Positions 21,481 through 33,513 are shown, counted from the stretch's first letter. The stretch is DNA of 64,000 nt from Nansenia antarctica (GCA_963989245.1 OZ022347.1:4278448-4342447), one strand, 5' to 3'. Notes: generated from the sequence alone by a model not told the origin. Program-made: numbers and translations.

Positions 21481-21623
21481 TATATGTTACGGTACATGTG
21501 GGAAAACTAGGGTTAGGGTTAGGTGCTAGGGTGCTACGGTTAGGGTTAGACATGCCAGCATGTACCAAGTCACCCTAGCACCTAACCCTAACCCTAGTTT
21601 TCCCACATATACCGTAACATATA
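21481..21623. repeat. Long hairpin: 53-bp arms, 37-nt loop, with TTAGGG-like core
   Basis: Arms 21481-21533 and 21571-21623 are reverse complements with one mismatch. The arms contain CTAGGGTTAGGGTTAGGTGC. The loop carries a further GGTTAGGGTTAG. It may be a foldback transposable element; no target duplication was recognised. Confidence 0.9.
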
Positions 21624-21724
21624 CATTTTACTTAAGTTGGAAAGAATACATTAATGGAAATAAACAATTTGAGAAAATTAACACATTTTCTTTTTTTTAA
21701 ATTGCCACTTTCACTGTCTTCAAA

Positions 21725-21950
21725 AGCTAATAGATAGTTAGATAGATAGGTAGGTAGATATAGATAGATACAGTAGATAGATAGATACATAGGTAGATAG
21801 ATAGGTAGGTAGATATAGATAGTTACAAGAATAGATAGATAGATAGACAGACAGTTAGATAGAGATAGATAGATAGATAGATAGATCGATCGATTGATAG
21901 AGAGATAGAGAGATAGAGAGATAGATAGAGAGAGAGAGATATAGATATTT
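21725..21950. repeat. (GATA)n-type microsatellite
   Basis: Tetranucleotide GATA/TAGA runs interspersed with GGTA and GAGA variants. Confidence 0.9.
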
Positions 21951-23103
21951 TGATTGATGAATCTGTGTTATTGTGGTCTCCAATTGCTTCTCTTGTCAGT
22001 GTCGTCCAGCCTCAATACATGACAGCTTACTAGTGAATGAGTCACTGCCCTGCTGTAGATGATGATAAAAATCTCTAAAATTATCTAGAAAAATTAAACA
22101 TGTTAGAGCATAGCTAGAACGAGGATGGTAACATCGATATCTGATGACATCACAAGGAGTCTCAACTGAGGCCTTTATTACAATAACACAAAGTCATCAT
22201 GAATAACAACTTACATTCAGAATGTACCCAGAACACTGGTAAACTTCCAACACCCAGTTCATATATCATTTCTTTTTACACAATCAGCCTAGAAAGAGAG
22301 AGAGGTCTGTATTTTGAAGGATCATTTCAGAAGTGTGATGAATATAAAATGTTAATTTCTCCATGCTCTATGTATTTATTTATGAAAGTTGTGTTGTTTT
22401 GTATTCTGTTGAAAGGGGCAATTGTGATAAATAATTGACTCAATCACTATCTAATATTATTCCCACACTGTTGGCAGATTGCTCTATTATTGTGAGTCAT
22501 GAGGTTGAAATGTTCCCTTATGAAATAATGCATCAATGACATCACTGGCACCATTTTATACCAAAGTGAGTGACAGCAGCTGGTGAAAGGTGGACCAAGT
22601 CGATACGGTCATCTTTCCTTTTTTTTTTTTTTACAGATTATGAAAGTGTAGATTGTCAGCTCTCAAATGATGATGTCATACACTGAAACCAGTTGAAATT
22701 AGATGAATTTATTGTTTATGTGAATGTTGGTACACCTCGATTCAACTAGCGGAGAAAATCTCCCTGAACCAAAACAAACAAACACGTTGGTTTCAGACGG
22801 TGCTCCATCGCGCTGGCTAACAACAACAGCTGCTCTGCATGTTTAGCACATCACAACATGCTGACAGAACATGAACATGCTAAAAACACATAACTACACA
22901 ACACTAGATGATCACACAGTCCCTAAACATGAACAAGACATGTATCACCATGACAACACTCACCCGAGTACAAAGCTCAGAACGTGTTAGAGCAGACGAG
23001 TGTTGTGAATCACGTCATGAAAACAAGCTTAGTTCGCTGACAAAAAGTATTTAAGGATCCTAAAACTGTTGATTGTTATATTGAGGGGGCTCTAAAACAT
23101 TTA
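21951..23103. other. Non-coding stretch, nothing recognised
   Basis: No gene with recognisable motifs, no tandem repeat and no clear element ends. There is a T-run at 22617-22632. It forms the region downstream of the zinc-finger exon. Confidence 0.4.
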
Positions 23104-23228
23104 GGGCCGGTTTCAGAGTCAAGGCTTAAGCCTAGTCCTGGACTAAATCACACTTTCAATGTAAAATCTCCATTGAAGATGTTTTTTAGTCTAGGATTAG
23201 GCTTAAGCCTTGTCTGTGAAACCGGCCC
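23104..23228. mobile_element. Short palindromic MITE (GGGCCGGTTTC ends)
   Basis: 125 bp that folds back on itself: GGGCCGGTTTCAGAGTC and GGCTTAAGCCTAGTCC on one side, the reverse complements on the other. No coding capacity. The family assignment (Harbinger-like or other) is open because the flanking duplication is unclear. Confidence 0.75.
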
Positions 23229-23619
23229 ATAAACTTTCAGAATAATAAAAAAATAAAAACACATTAAAAAATTTAAAAAAAATTATCTGCATTGTTGTCA
23301 ATGTCAATCCGTACACACAGGCTAGAGGCCAATCTAACAAATGTGGGGGGAGGAATAGTGTTGGAGTACGTCCAGGCGTAAAAAAAAAAAAAGCTGATCT
23401 AATAGAAAACTGAGAAATGATAGGATGTATATCTTAATGTGATATGATGCACAACATCTCAGTCTTCCAGCTGAAACGTTAGGAGGATTTATTGCAAACT
23501 TAACAACATACCAGTATTCAGTCACACTCGGCTTCTAAACACCAAGGCCACATCTGGGTGGAAGGGGCGGTGACATGACGCAGGAGGGGACAAGGACATC
23601 TCAACTCCTACGACCTCGA

Positions 23620-23825
23620 TTCCTCCTTCACTCTCCAGGAGGGAGAGGAGGGGAGAAGATGAGAGGAAGGGAGGAGAGGAAGGGGGAGAGGAAGAGAGGA
23701 GAGGAAGGGAGGAGAGGAGGAGATGAGAAGAAGGGAGGAGAGGAAGGGGGGAGAGGGTGGGAGGAGGAAGGAGGGAGAGGAAGGGAGGGTAGGAGGAGAG
23801 GACAGGAGAAATTGAGAGAAAATAA
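23620..23825 (+). repeat. Purine-rich (GA/GGA) low-complexity tract
   Basis: Nearly pure A/G on the plus strand, able to encode only Arg/Glu/Gly-rich chance frames. Confidence 0.9.
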
Positions 23826-23981
23826 TCTAGAAAAGGCTAATGTTATGACACAACCTTCTCCCTGATCCGATCAACAAGCACATGTACATACAGTAGATGA
23901 TGGTGCAGCCAGAAGACCCCCCCCCTTCTTCTTTAGGGCTCCTGCCTCCTTTAAACACCTCCCACACTGGGAGCAGTCGTG

Positions 23982-24665
23982 TTAACTAGTGTGTGTTCTC
24001 TGGTGTCTCTTTAGGTCTCCTGCGTGACTGAAACCCTTCCCACACTGGGAGCAGCAGAATGGCTTCTCTCCTGTGTGTATTCTCTGGTGTTTCTTTAGGG
24101 ATCCTGCCTGACTGAAACCCTTCCCACACTGGGAGCAGCAGAATGGCTTCTCTCCTGTGTGTGTTCTCTGGTGTTTCTTTAGGTTTCCTGCGTCACTGAA
24201 ACCCTTCCCACACTGGGAGCAGTAGAATGGCTTCTCTCCTGTGTGTATTCTCTGATGGCTCTTTAAGTGTCCTGCGTGACTGAAACTCTTCCCACACTGG
24301 GAGCACTGATATGGCTTCTCTCCTGTGTGTATTCTCTGGTGTGTCTTTAGGGATCCTGCCTCACTGAAACTCTTCCCACACTGGGAGCAGCAGAATGGCT
24401 TCTCTCCTGTGTGTATTCTCTGATGGCTCTTTAGTTTGCTCATATAACCAAATCTCTTTCCACACTGAAGACAAGAGTGAGTCTTCTGTCCTCCTTGAGT
24501 CTGTGGTTGTGATTTAAGGTGAGTTGGACAAATGAAACTCTCACTGCAATCTAAACAGTGGTGATTCTTCTGTCTTGAGCTCCTCCTCCTCCGTCTGTGT
24601 TGTTTATGGCTTCCTGATGCGGTGGAGCTGGGCTCCATGTCTGAGTCTGGGTTGGAGCTCTCTCC
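23982..24665 (-). CDS. C2H2 zinc-finger protein, finger exon
   Basis: The exon starts after a TTCTTACAG acceptor at 24665 and reads GESSNPDSDMEPSS..., in phase with the upstream exons on this strand. After a basic Arg-rich linker there is one degenerate finger (CLDC...; second His lost) and six canonical C2H2 fingers joined by TGEKP linkers, such as CSQCGKSFSEAGSLKTHQRI. It is probably a nuclear sequence-specific DNA-binding protein, as for related fish zinc-finger proteins; the target is unknown. The frame ends at TAA in place of the next linker (THTS-stop), yet a further half finger (DCSQCGRCLKEAGALK) is still recognisable beyond it. The array therefore once continued and has been cut short. 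It lies outside the palindrome. Confidence 0.85.
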   Translation of the reverse strand, partial: GESSNPDSDMEPSSTASGSHKQHRRRRRSSRQKNHHCLDCSESFICPTHLKSQPQTQGGQKTHSCLQCGKRFGYMSKLKSHQRIHTGEKPFCCSQCGKSFSEAGSLKTHQRIHTGEKPYQCSQCGKSFSHAGHLKSHQRIHTGEKPFYCSQCGKGFSDAGNLKKHQRTHTGEKPFCCSQCGKGFSQAGSLKKHQRIHTGEKPFCCSQCGKGFSHAGDLKRHQRTHTS

Positions 24666-25088
24666 TGTAAGAATAGGAACATATACAGGATTAGAAACAA
24701 CATGAGAACAAGTGCTGCTTCCATAGACTCAGCAGTGCCAGAAGTAACACCACATCTCTGGAGTGTTTCTAAAATAATGTATTGCAGCTTATATATTTAG
24801 CTTTGGGTATCTGATTAATGGATTAACTGAATCTGTCATAGCTAGGTAGAGTTTGATAAGGACTCCAGGTGGACTCCATTGGCCAATATGGCAGAACCAG
24901 GGAGAAACAAATGAAATCTTTGAGAAAGAAGATACAAGAACACAGTGTCTCACAGAGCCACAAGCTAGCAGAAGAAATAGTAGAAAAACAAACAAAACAA
25001 AAAACAGGGTGAAAACACTTTTGGAGTCAAACTTTCTGAAAACTTTCTGAAAACTCCACTAAGAATGTCTTCAATATAGCATATTATA

Positions 25089-25360
25089 TTGCCAAACATA
25101 ATAGACCATACACAGATCACCATGCAGAAAGCCCTTCTTAAACTCAGACATGCAATTGATACCATTCCTGTGAGTAGTGCAGATTGGGAAAGAGGTTTTT
25201 CAGAAATGAATAATGTTGTCACACCTTTGCGCACACAACTGAGAATTGAAAACACCTCAGCTCTTATCTTTATTTAACTAGTTGGACCTCCTCTTGAGTG
25301 TTGGAACCCCATGAAATATGTAAAGAAGTGGGTGCCTACTAGAATATCTGCTAGTCGTAA
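25089..25360 (+). pseudogene. hAT transposase C-terminal dimerisation fragment
   Basis: The frame reads LKLRHAIDTIPVSSADWERG then FSEMNNVVTPLRTQL and SALIFI, the conserved dimerisation segment at the C-terminus of hAT-family transposases and their domesticated relatives. A stop then interrupts what continues as LVGPPLECWNPMKYVKKW. The upstream catalytic part is not visible. It is a relic, or the last exon of a decayed transposase-derived gene. Confidence 0.65.
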
Positions 25361-25732
25361 ACTTGTTTATATTTGTGTGTGTGTAGATGGGCAAATCTAT
25401 ATGTATATATGCATGCAGACATGTTTGAGAGGGAGGGGTGGGTGGAGGGGAGGGAGAAAAACAGAAAATATTCATGCCTTTTTCAATGTATCAATCTTCT
25501 ATACAGTTTGTATGTCTTGTCTTCTGGTGTTAGTAACGTTAGCTATGTAGCTGGCTAGCTACGGTAGCCTATTGTCATTGTGGTGCTCGCACCTACGTTA
25601 TCTAGCTCGTAGCTCGCATGCTACATTAGCATCAATTTAGCTAATCATAACATAGCAGCGAGAGTAACGTTAGCTAGCCATGTAGCTACTAGCTAGCTAT
25701 GTGTTGTGGTGATGGACAGACTTCTAAATGGC

Positions 25733-26262
25733 CAGGGTTTTTCCTGCATAGAGAATTATGAGGCGGCCGCCTCCGTCATATTTCTAGCCGCCTCCAGCTC
25801 TCGACAAACTGACGGTCGTATTTTCTACAAGCGTCGCACTCGGTGGATTTCTGTCATTTCTAACTGCAATTGCGGCACTGCGCCGACGTGGTGGCGGGGG
25901 CGCTGTTTCGCAAATAAGTTAGCTTTCGTTTCTGCTAGCAAAATAGCTGATAGTATGTTGACTGCTCAAGGAGAATACATATTTGAATGTACAGAATGCC
26001 TGAGAGCCTTATATTGCATTATATTACATTATATTTTGAATGGTCATCTGGTGCCTGAATATTGTGTTTTCCTTTACACAAATAATTCCACCATAAATTG
26101 ATGCAGAAAGGGCACAAATTGGTGCATATTAATTCACCAGAAAGCAAGAAATTAAGTGTTTGATGGTAAAGGACCCCCAGACAGCCCTGCTTCATGGGTC
26201 CCCCCCGATGTCAAACACCACTGGTACCACCTCCGCCTCATTTTGAGCCAGGAAAAACCCTG
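25733..26262. mobile_element. hAT-like non-autonomous element with 5-bp duplication
   Basis: Ends CAGGGTTTTTCCTG and its reverse complement, flanked by ATGGC at 25728-25732 and 26263-26267. Beyond the terminal repeat the two ends also share GAGGCGG-like sequence. No transposase is present. Confidence 0.7.
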
Positions 26263-26586
26263 ATGGCCATGTTGGCATTCAAGTTGGCTAAACATAGCAG
26301 TGAGTCTGCCCTGTGTCTGGGGCTGTTTGACAGAGGCAGTTACAGTAGTAGTAGTAGTAGCAGTTCGCCGAATTAAAGGTGTCTGTGTTTAATTGCGGGC
26401 CCACAGACAGCCCCCATACATCAGCTGATCATTTAAAGGGGTGGCCGTCTGAGTAATGTGCATGTCATACGCTGCTTTGTTTAATAAGAGCAGCAGCTAT
26501 TACCCAGAGTGCTTTATATAGACACTGTTAAACAGAGAGAGACAATACAGCCATTATTTTGAGGAACATTAAGTGATACATTAATC

Positions 26587-26705
26587 GAACAGTCAAAAAA
26601 TATATTGTTAGACTAATTGTTAAATTAGTCGTTAGAGTAACCGACTAATCGGAAAAAGAATCGCTAGATTAATCGTTAGAAAAATAGTCGTTAGGGACAG
26701 CCCTA
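26587..26705. mobile_element. hAT-like element terminus (GGGACAGCCCTA end)
   Basis: On the minus strand it begins TAGGGCTGTCCCTAACGAC with AACGATTAATC sub-repeats, a widespread fish hAT terminus. The other end was not found. It straddles the last position (26638) at which the left palindrome arm can be compared. Confidence 0.5.
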
Positions 26706-26861
26706 TCAATGACGCAAACAACTTGAGCCAATTCATTGTCACATGCTCATTAACCTAAACGAGCCACTCTCTCATGCTTGTTAAACTAAAATATGTCAGC
26801 AGTGTGTCTGGTGATATGTGTTTATAACCTTAGGACTCCAGTTCCCAGTATGCACCAGAAG

Positions 26862-28265
26862 TAGGGGTGTAACGGATCACCTAAGTCACGGATCGGATCG
26901 TGTCACGGTTTTTGAGTCACGGATCGGATCATTTTTCGGATCAACACAAAACATACAAATAAAAATAAAAAGCTTTTTCCTCGAATTCTGTAAAAACACC
27001 ACTTTTACTGTGTAAAACCCAACAACATTCAAGATGTCAAAACTGGTATATATATATATATGTGTGTGTATATATATATATATATACATACATAACATAT
27101 TCTACACTCAAACATTAGGCTACATATTAAACAGAAACACACATTCAATGTGTGAATGTGCAATAATACTATGTGCAATATGACAACCCTCGTGCACATA
27201 AGGTTCAGAGATAGGAAATGTTAGGATATTTATAGCATAGCATAGAGTACAGCACAGTGTTTTATTTGTATAGTATAGTATAGTGGATAGTGTATATAGC
27301 CTTTATTTATGTAAACCAGCTCTTTTCCCTTCTTGTTTTTAGTATTTTTTTCCTAGCACCAGGGGAGCCCCCCCTCCCAAATTTCATTGTATGGTACCTG
27401 TACTATATTAATGACAATAAAGACCATTCATTAATTAATTAATTCATTCATTCAACTTAAATGATGCAGTAGGAGAGAGGGAGGAGGCACCTGGTTGCAG
27501 CAGTGAATCACTGGGCTCTTTAAAGCAGACAAATAAACATGTTTTCTGCTACTTTTAACTATATAATAAAGTGAAACCTTACTTTAAACATGGTATGAAA
27601 AAATTGGCTACATTATCAGAAGTTATCAAGCTGCCTTTTTCGTGCCTCCCGTCAACACTCCCGTCAAATGTGTGGCCATGCTCGTACGACTTTCTCGTTG
27701 CACAACGCTTAAACACCGTAACTTTTTTATCAACCACACTTCCAATGACACTGTCCGTCATTGTTATAATTGACAGAGAAGCCAAAGTGTTCCCATACAT
27801 GGGATTTAAATGACGAGGGAGGCATTTCGAGTTCTTCTCTGTCGCCAACATTAGCAGCACTCGCCATGAAACACTTGGGCTGCGTTCGTAAATTTGCTCT
27901 GAGAGCGCCGGAGAGCACACTGGGTCCGACGTCATAAAGGGACCAAGTAATTTGATTGGACAAGAGGCGTTCCATGAATGCTGATCAGATTCCAGAGCGA
28001 ATTTACGAACGCAGCCTTGTTGTTCTGGATTTTTTTCCCCCATTATCAACCTATCATTGCGCTTTAGAGTAAAAGAAAGCACGCAACTGTCGCGTCTAAC
28101 TTTTCATGGCAACTCTACATTGTGATTTACAAGGGATATTAACTAATATTAAGTAATATTATTACTTGGTTACATTTTGCAATTGATCCGCGGTACACAT
28201 GCGTGCCGAACCGTGGGGGGCGATCCGTACGGATCACGGATTATCCGTGATCCGTTACACCCCTA
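26862..28265 (-). mobile_element. hAT-like element with decayed BED-finger sequence, left copy
   Basis: Ends TAGGGGTGTAACGGATCAC and inverse, 8-bp duplication ACCAGAAG (26854-26861 and 28266-28273). Minus-strand frames around 27850-27650 keep pieces of a BED-type zinc finger (SSFKSHVWEHFGFSV, then after a frame change KKVTVFKRCATR and YEHGHT), as in ZBED-like hAT transposases. It also contains a LINE tail and a (TA)n run. Mirror copy at 62363-63776. Confidence 0.85.
27120..27455 (+). mobile_element. LINE 3' tail nested in the hAT (left)
   Basis: Shares GCCTTTATTTATGTAAACC and CAATGACAATAAAG with the other LINE tails and ends in (ATTA/ATTC)n. Mirror copy at about 63170-63505. Confidence 0.7.
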
Positions 28266-28429
28266 ACCAGAAGCATGTGCAGAAGTTGCAGATACGCAAA
28301 TGTTATCTGTGTTGGAGTGCCACTTGCTTTGGAGCCAAGGCCTCTGAACAGAGCCACAAGCCATAGTGGTTGAAATCTTTCCCTATGAAATGGGACAACC
28401 CTTCAAGACCCTGATACGTCATCAGTATG

Positions 28430-31270
28430 AATGAATGAATGAATGGACTTTATTGTCATTGCTACAGTACAGGTACCAAACAACAAAATTTAGGAGGGGT
28501 GGCTCCCCTGGTGTTAGGAAAGGGAAAAAAACACTTTTAGAAAAAGAATAAAATCACAAGAAGGTAAGGAGCTGGTTTACATAAATAAAGGCTATGTACA
28601 CAATCCACTGTACTATACTGCACAGATAGTCAACTAGGGTTGTCATATTGCACAAAAGTATTTTTTCACGTTATTTAAAGTGTCACAGTTTGCAGGCTTG
28701 AAATGTACATGTTTGTGCCTCAGCACTAGCTGCCATACAATCCGTCCAGACTGTCCTGGGCCCAGAACTTAGGCCTTTGCTGTGTCCAGGGCCTTGACGG
28801 CCCTGTGGTAGAAGCAGTTCTTCAGTCTGTTTGTCTTAGCGGCCGGGGTCCTGTACCTCCTTTTCGAGGGCAGCCTGATAAAGTGTACGTGCCCAGGGTG
28901 GGTCGGGTCCCTGGAGATCTTGGAGGCCTTCCTGAGACAGCGTGTCAGGGCTCTACGCTAACCTTTTTCACTAGGAGCACATGTGCTCCTAAATGAAAAA
29001 TGTTAGGGGCACACAAATAAATTTAGGAGCACAGTGAAAAATGTAATTATAACACATTTTTATTAGTGATTTTGCAATTTTTGCACCAAAATCACACATT
29101 GGCCCATGCCTACAGCCCTACTAGACGCAGAGTTGATGGCATTGTATTATGGTGACTAGCTGTGTCAAGTTCTCCTGGTTAGCAGCATGTTCATTCATTC
29201 ATCCATGTCATGCCTGTCAGCTAGCAGCTAGCAGCCCAGCCAGGCTTTAGGGCTAGGTCTGTCAGCTAGCAGCCCAGCCAGGCCATGCAGAGGTCTGTCT
29301 CCATGCTGCCCACCTCCCTGCTGCTGGGTCAGGCTACATCAGTCACACACGGTGGCCAGACAACTCCACATCTAGGGGTATTAAACTACCCCACATCCAG
29401 ATGACCAGTCCCCAGCCCCATGCTGCCCGGGGTGGTGACATGTGGAGGTGGCCAGCCCAGCACGGTGCCTCTGCGGCGGCTAGCTGTTAGCACACCACCA
29501 TCCCCGGGGGTCCCACCTCTCTGCCACACTCAAGTACAACATGTTGCATTTTCATGCCATTAGGCAACTTGCTTCCTAGGGTTTCCTAGGATTAGAGATG
29601 CATTTGGACTTCTGGAGTACCTCCACTACTTTCAATGGGTTCTGAAGGTCTGAGAGCTTTCTACTTTCTACCCTGGGTAGTTAACCCTGGTTGTAACCTT
29701 GGGTTCAAATCTGGAGTGTGTGGGACCAAATCTGTAGATGTGGTGAGCTAATGAAGCTAATGAAGCTTGAGATGAGAAAAGGGCGCTTGTCTCTTTAAGG
29801 CCCAGGAGGAAGTTAGCGATTAGCGATGTTAGCTTAGCGCCAGTTTAACAGAAGTAACTTCACTTTTAACATGACTTCCCGTGGTCGTAGCGGGCTGGCT
29901 GACGGCTTAAAATGTGGCCACACGGTTCGCGCAGATTTATTTTTAGAATTAAAAAAAAAAAAAAAAAAAAACGGTACTCGCACGTGTGCTCGTGAATTTA
30001 TTTCTCTAGTCGCACAGATGTATTTTTAGTTGCAAATGCGAGTGAAATGGTCGCACTGTAGAGCCCTGCGTGTGTTGTACAGCTCTTCCAGAGAGGGGAG
30101 GGGGGCGCCGGTGATCTTCTGTGCTGTTCTCACGACTCTCTGTAGCGCGTTTCTCTCCGCTGTTGTGCAGCTGTAGAACCAGTTGCAGATGCCGTAGGTG
30201 AGGATGCTCTCCACTGCGCCGCGGTAGAAGGCCACCAGTATCTCCTGCTTGTTGTGTTCTTTCCTGAGGCATCTCAGGGTGTATAGCCGCTGTTGTGCCC
30301 TCTTGATGGTGCCTTTTGTGTTGTCCTTCCAGGCCAGGTCATCCCGCATGTGATGTCCCAGGAATCGGAGGGTTGAGACTCTCTCCACGCTCTCTCCGTC
30401 GATGAGCAGGGGCTGGATCTCTGACTTTTTCCTCCTGAAGTCTACGATGAATTCCTGGGTCTTTGACTTGTTTAGCAGCAGGTTGTTAACCTTGCACAGC
30501 TTGCTCAGTTGCTCTACCTCATCCCTGTACGCCGCCTCGTCCCCCCCCGAGATACATCCCACCACGGTGGTGTCGTCTGCAAACTTTACGATGTAGTTGC
30601 TGGGGTGGACGGGGGTGAAGTCGTGGGTGTAGAGGTTGTAGAGGATGGGGCTTAACACGCAGCCCTGGGGGGACCCAGTGCTGAGGCTGAGGGCTGTGGA
30701 GGTGTGGGGGCCCACCCGCACCCTCTGGGGGCGGTCGGTCAGGAAGTCCTTGATCCACGCACATATAGAGTGTGATAGACCCAGGTCTAGTAGTTTGGTC
30801 ACTAGCCTGTCTGGAAGGATGGTGTTGAAGGCGGAGCTGAAGTCCACGAAGAGCAGTCTCGCGTAGCTGTTTCCCCTCTCCAGGTGGGATAGAGTGGCGT
30901 GGAGAGTCGTCGCTATGGCGTCCTCTGTGGACCTGTGGGCTCTGTAGGCGAACTGGTATGGATCCAGGTTGGGCGGGAGGCGTGTGAGTATGTGGGCCCG
31001 GACTAGTTTCTCGAAGCACTTCATGATGATTGGTGTGAGGCCACCGGGCGGTAGTCGTTTAGGCAGCTCACCGTGCTTTTCTTCGGGACTGGGATGATAG
31101 TTGAGGTTTTCAGGCAGGGTGGGACGGTGGCCTGGGACAGGGACTGGTTAAAGATGTTGGTGAAAACCCCGGCCAGCTGGTCGGCGCAGTCTCTCAGCAC
31201 CCGTCCCAGGACGCCATCCGGCCCCGAGGCTTTCCTGGGGTCCACCGCCTTCAGTACGCGTCTCACCTCA
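28430..31270 (-). pseudogene. CR1/L2/Rex1-type LINE, 5'-truncated, left copy (frameshifted and interrupted)
   Basis: Minus-strand reverse transcriptase with FVDFSSAF, STGSPQGCVLSP and FADDTTVVG motifs, a C-terminal region, a 3' untranslated part and a (GAATGA)-type tail. Compared with the right-arm copy it lacks one base near 31033 (GGCCTCACACC instead of GGCACTCACACC, minus strand), which shifts the frame before the polymerase motifs. It is also split by a hAT-like insertion at 28946-30068. The endonuclease domain is absent. Clade assignment is by general resemblance only. Confidence 0.85.
28946..30068. mobile_element. hAT-like element present only in the left arm
   Basis: Begins CAGGGCTCTAC and ends with its reverse complement; flanked by CGTGT at 28941-28945 and 30069-30073. 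The right arm has the uninterrupted target (ACAACACACGCTGTCTC near 61675), an empty site. It is 1,123 bp with an A-run near 29950 and no transposase recognised. Confidence 0.85.
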
Positions 31271-31279
31271 TATAAAAGC

Positions 31280-32684
31280 ATTGACGCTCGGTTTTACACT
31301 ATTAACGGATCAAAGTCATCAAACAAAAAAGAACAATGCTTCATTATCAGACCATGGCAGAATAGGTGATCTGTAGGCTATCATCCTGTGCTCCTACCCT
31401 GCCAGTCTGCACTGAGATAGGAAAACCATGCAAGAACTTCGCGGCTGAACTTAAGGTACATTTCAGGCATCATCTGCCATCAAAGGGGGGAATGCAACAT
31501 GAAGTATGTCAAAATGCACCAGTATCATGCACAGATCAGCCTTAAAACATGTAACGTTAGATAGATAACATTAGACACGGAGGGCAGATTTATTTTCATG
31601 GCGTTCCGAAATTCGATGTGACAGGAACGCTGGAGAAACAGCCGCTGTTAGTCAGAACATGATATAACCCATCAATAATATTACATAATAACAACTGCTT
31701 GGATTAGATTGCGTGTTTTGGTTTAATAAGTGCCATAGCTATAGCGGGTTAGGGTTAGGGTTAAATGAGGAGAAATGCGACATGAAATAGGTCCTAACGC
31801 GTGACTATCATTCACAAATCAGCCTAATGTTTGATAGATAACTTTACATCAAATCCATCACCCGCTGTCAAACGACACATGTAAGATTATTATTATTTCT
31901 TTTTTTTAAACAGGATTGTACATCTGAGAAATGTGAATCGCGCTCCGATGACATGGTGTATTTCTATGGGGAGGCTGTGCCTGGCGCTTCTATTGGACAG
32001 GGACGGCGGGACGCTCATACAATCTCTGCGTTTGTTGCAGAGGAACAGGGTGACAAACGCACAGATATGAGTGCTCCATTGTCTTGCTTTTGGTAGTCTA
32101 ATGGAAGTGCCCAGGTAACAGTTTAGCTATTATTGTCCTCTACTGCTGAGCACCAAAACCCTCAGATCTTAAACTTGGCTGAAGCGCGCTGGACTTTGGA
32201 ACGGTGTATTTCTATGTTAAGCATAGGCGAGTTTGAAAAGCTGACCGCAGAGAAGGAGAAGAAAAAGGCAGAGAAAGTGTACAGACACAACTCGGCCAGC
32301 CTAGCAAAAGGTTTGTGGAGATTTTTTAAAAGACTTTTAAAACATTTAGGCCTAGGCCTCGCTTTATCGGATGCTCTAAATGTCAATTGTCTCATCCACA
32401 CTAATTTTCTTTTTTTTATTATCCTATTAGTATTAGGCTATTATTTGATAGGTATCGGCAGTATATCGGTATCGGTGGCAAAAAACAGTATCGGGGCAGA
32501 AGTGACAACATCTCTGGGGTCTGTAGAATATAATGACTGAACACAGAGTTCAAGAGAGACTTATCAATGCCACAATAGAAGAGACCAAAGAGGCACTGTC
32601 AAACTAAGTATTGACTGTTACAGTAGTACACTATTAACACCATAGAGCACTGACTAGGAGTTGTCCAATGAATACCATTTTAAC
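31280..32684. other. Non-coding stretch, mostly unrecognised (left)
   Basis: No supportable gene. It holds a short GGGTTAGGGTTAGGG patch at 31746-31763 and TATCGGTATCGG-rich sequence near 32450-32500 resembling a DNA-transposon end. A 135-codon open frame (32133-32540) has no recognisable motif. Mirror at about 59063-60470. Confidence 0.4.
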
Positions 32685-33482
32685 TAGGGTTGGGTACCGA
32701 AAACCGGTACCGGTATGGTACCGGTTACTTTACCTCCGGTTCCTCGTTTCGGTTCTTCTGTCGCCCCCTGGTGTCCGAAACGGACGTTACATGCAACCGC
32801 ACGTGACATCGCCTGTTAGTTCCAGTGCATGTAATCCGAGACTGAGTCGCTCTCAACAAGTGCGAGGCGACGCGCATGCAAAACAGTTTTGTGATTGGTC
32901 TGAATTTAGCGGGAAATGTTGATTTCAGGAAATCCCTCTCCTTTGCGTCTCTCCATCACTTTAACAACGACATTGGCAGGGGAAAAGAATTGGAATCGGA
33001 TTTTTATTGACAACGGATTTACATGCTGGAAAAACATGCAGCTAAAATTCAGGGAACATTTGGACAATAAGAGACACAAGGAAGCTGTGGTCGCGCGGTC
33101 TAACTACAGGGCATGCGTGGGGCAAAAATAATCTAAAATCATCACGAACATCATCATGTCGCTGTCATCAAAGGTAAAAGTTGGTTTTCTTTAACTCAGC
33201 TGATGCATTACCTTGCTGTTGATTGTTTACCGAATGCTCCATCTGACTGTCACACTGTGATTTTACTTGTGTAAACAGTTAATGAGTAACGTTTTGTGCG
33301 TGTACTCTCATGTAGGCCTACTTCATATTGATGAGCTGATAATCTTTCAGTGTGTGTGTGTGTGTGTATGTGACTGTCAGTCACAAGTTTATATTCTACG
33401 GATGTTGTTCAGTGCTGTATGCGCGTTCCCGGTTCTGTGTGTACTCTTGTATACTTCATATTCAATGAGCAGATTATCTTTC

Positions 33483-33513
<31 letters not shown>

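Noticed and set aside
23575..23865. 96-codon Arg/Glu/Gly-rich frame
   Set aside because: It is a translation of the purine-rich low-complexity tract.
27579..28082. 167-codon frame in the hAT (mirror 62546-63049) as an intact gene
   Set aside because: The BED-finger residues are split between two frames, so it is a decayed transposase start, not a gene.
30519..31019. 166-codon Pro/His-rich frame (mirror 60733-61233)
   Set aside because: It is a shadow of the LINE reverse transcriptase in another frame.
32133..32540. 135-codon open frame (and its mirror at 59276-59617)
   Set aside because: No recognised motif. The mirror is shorter, and the C-terminal part lies in transposon-like TATCGG sequence.
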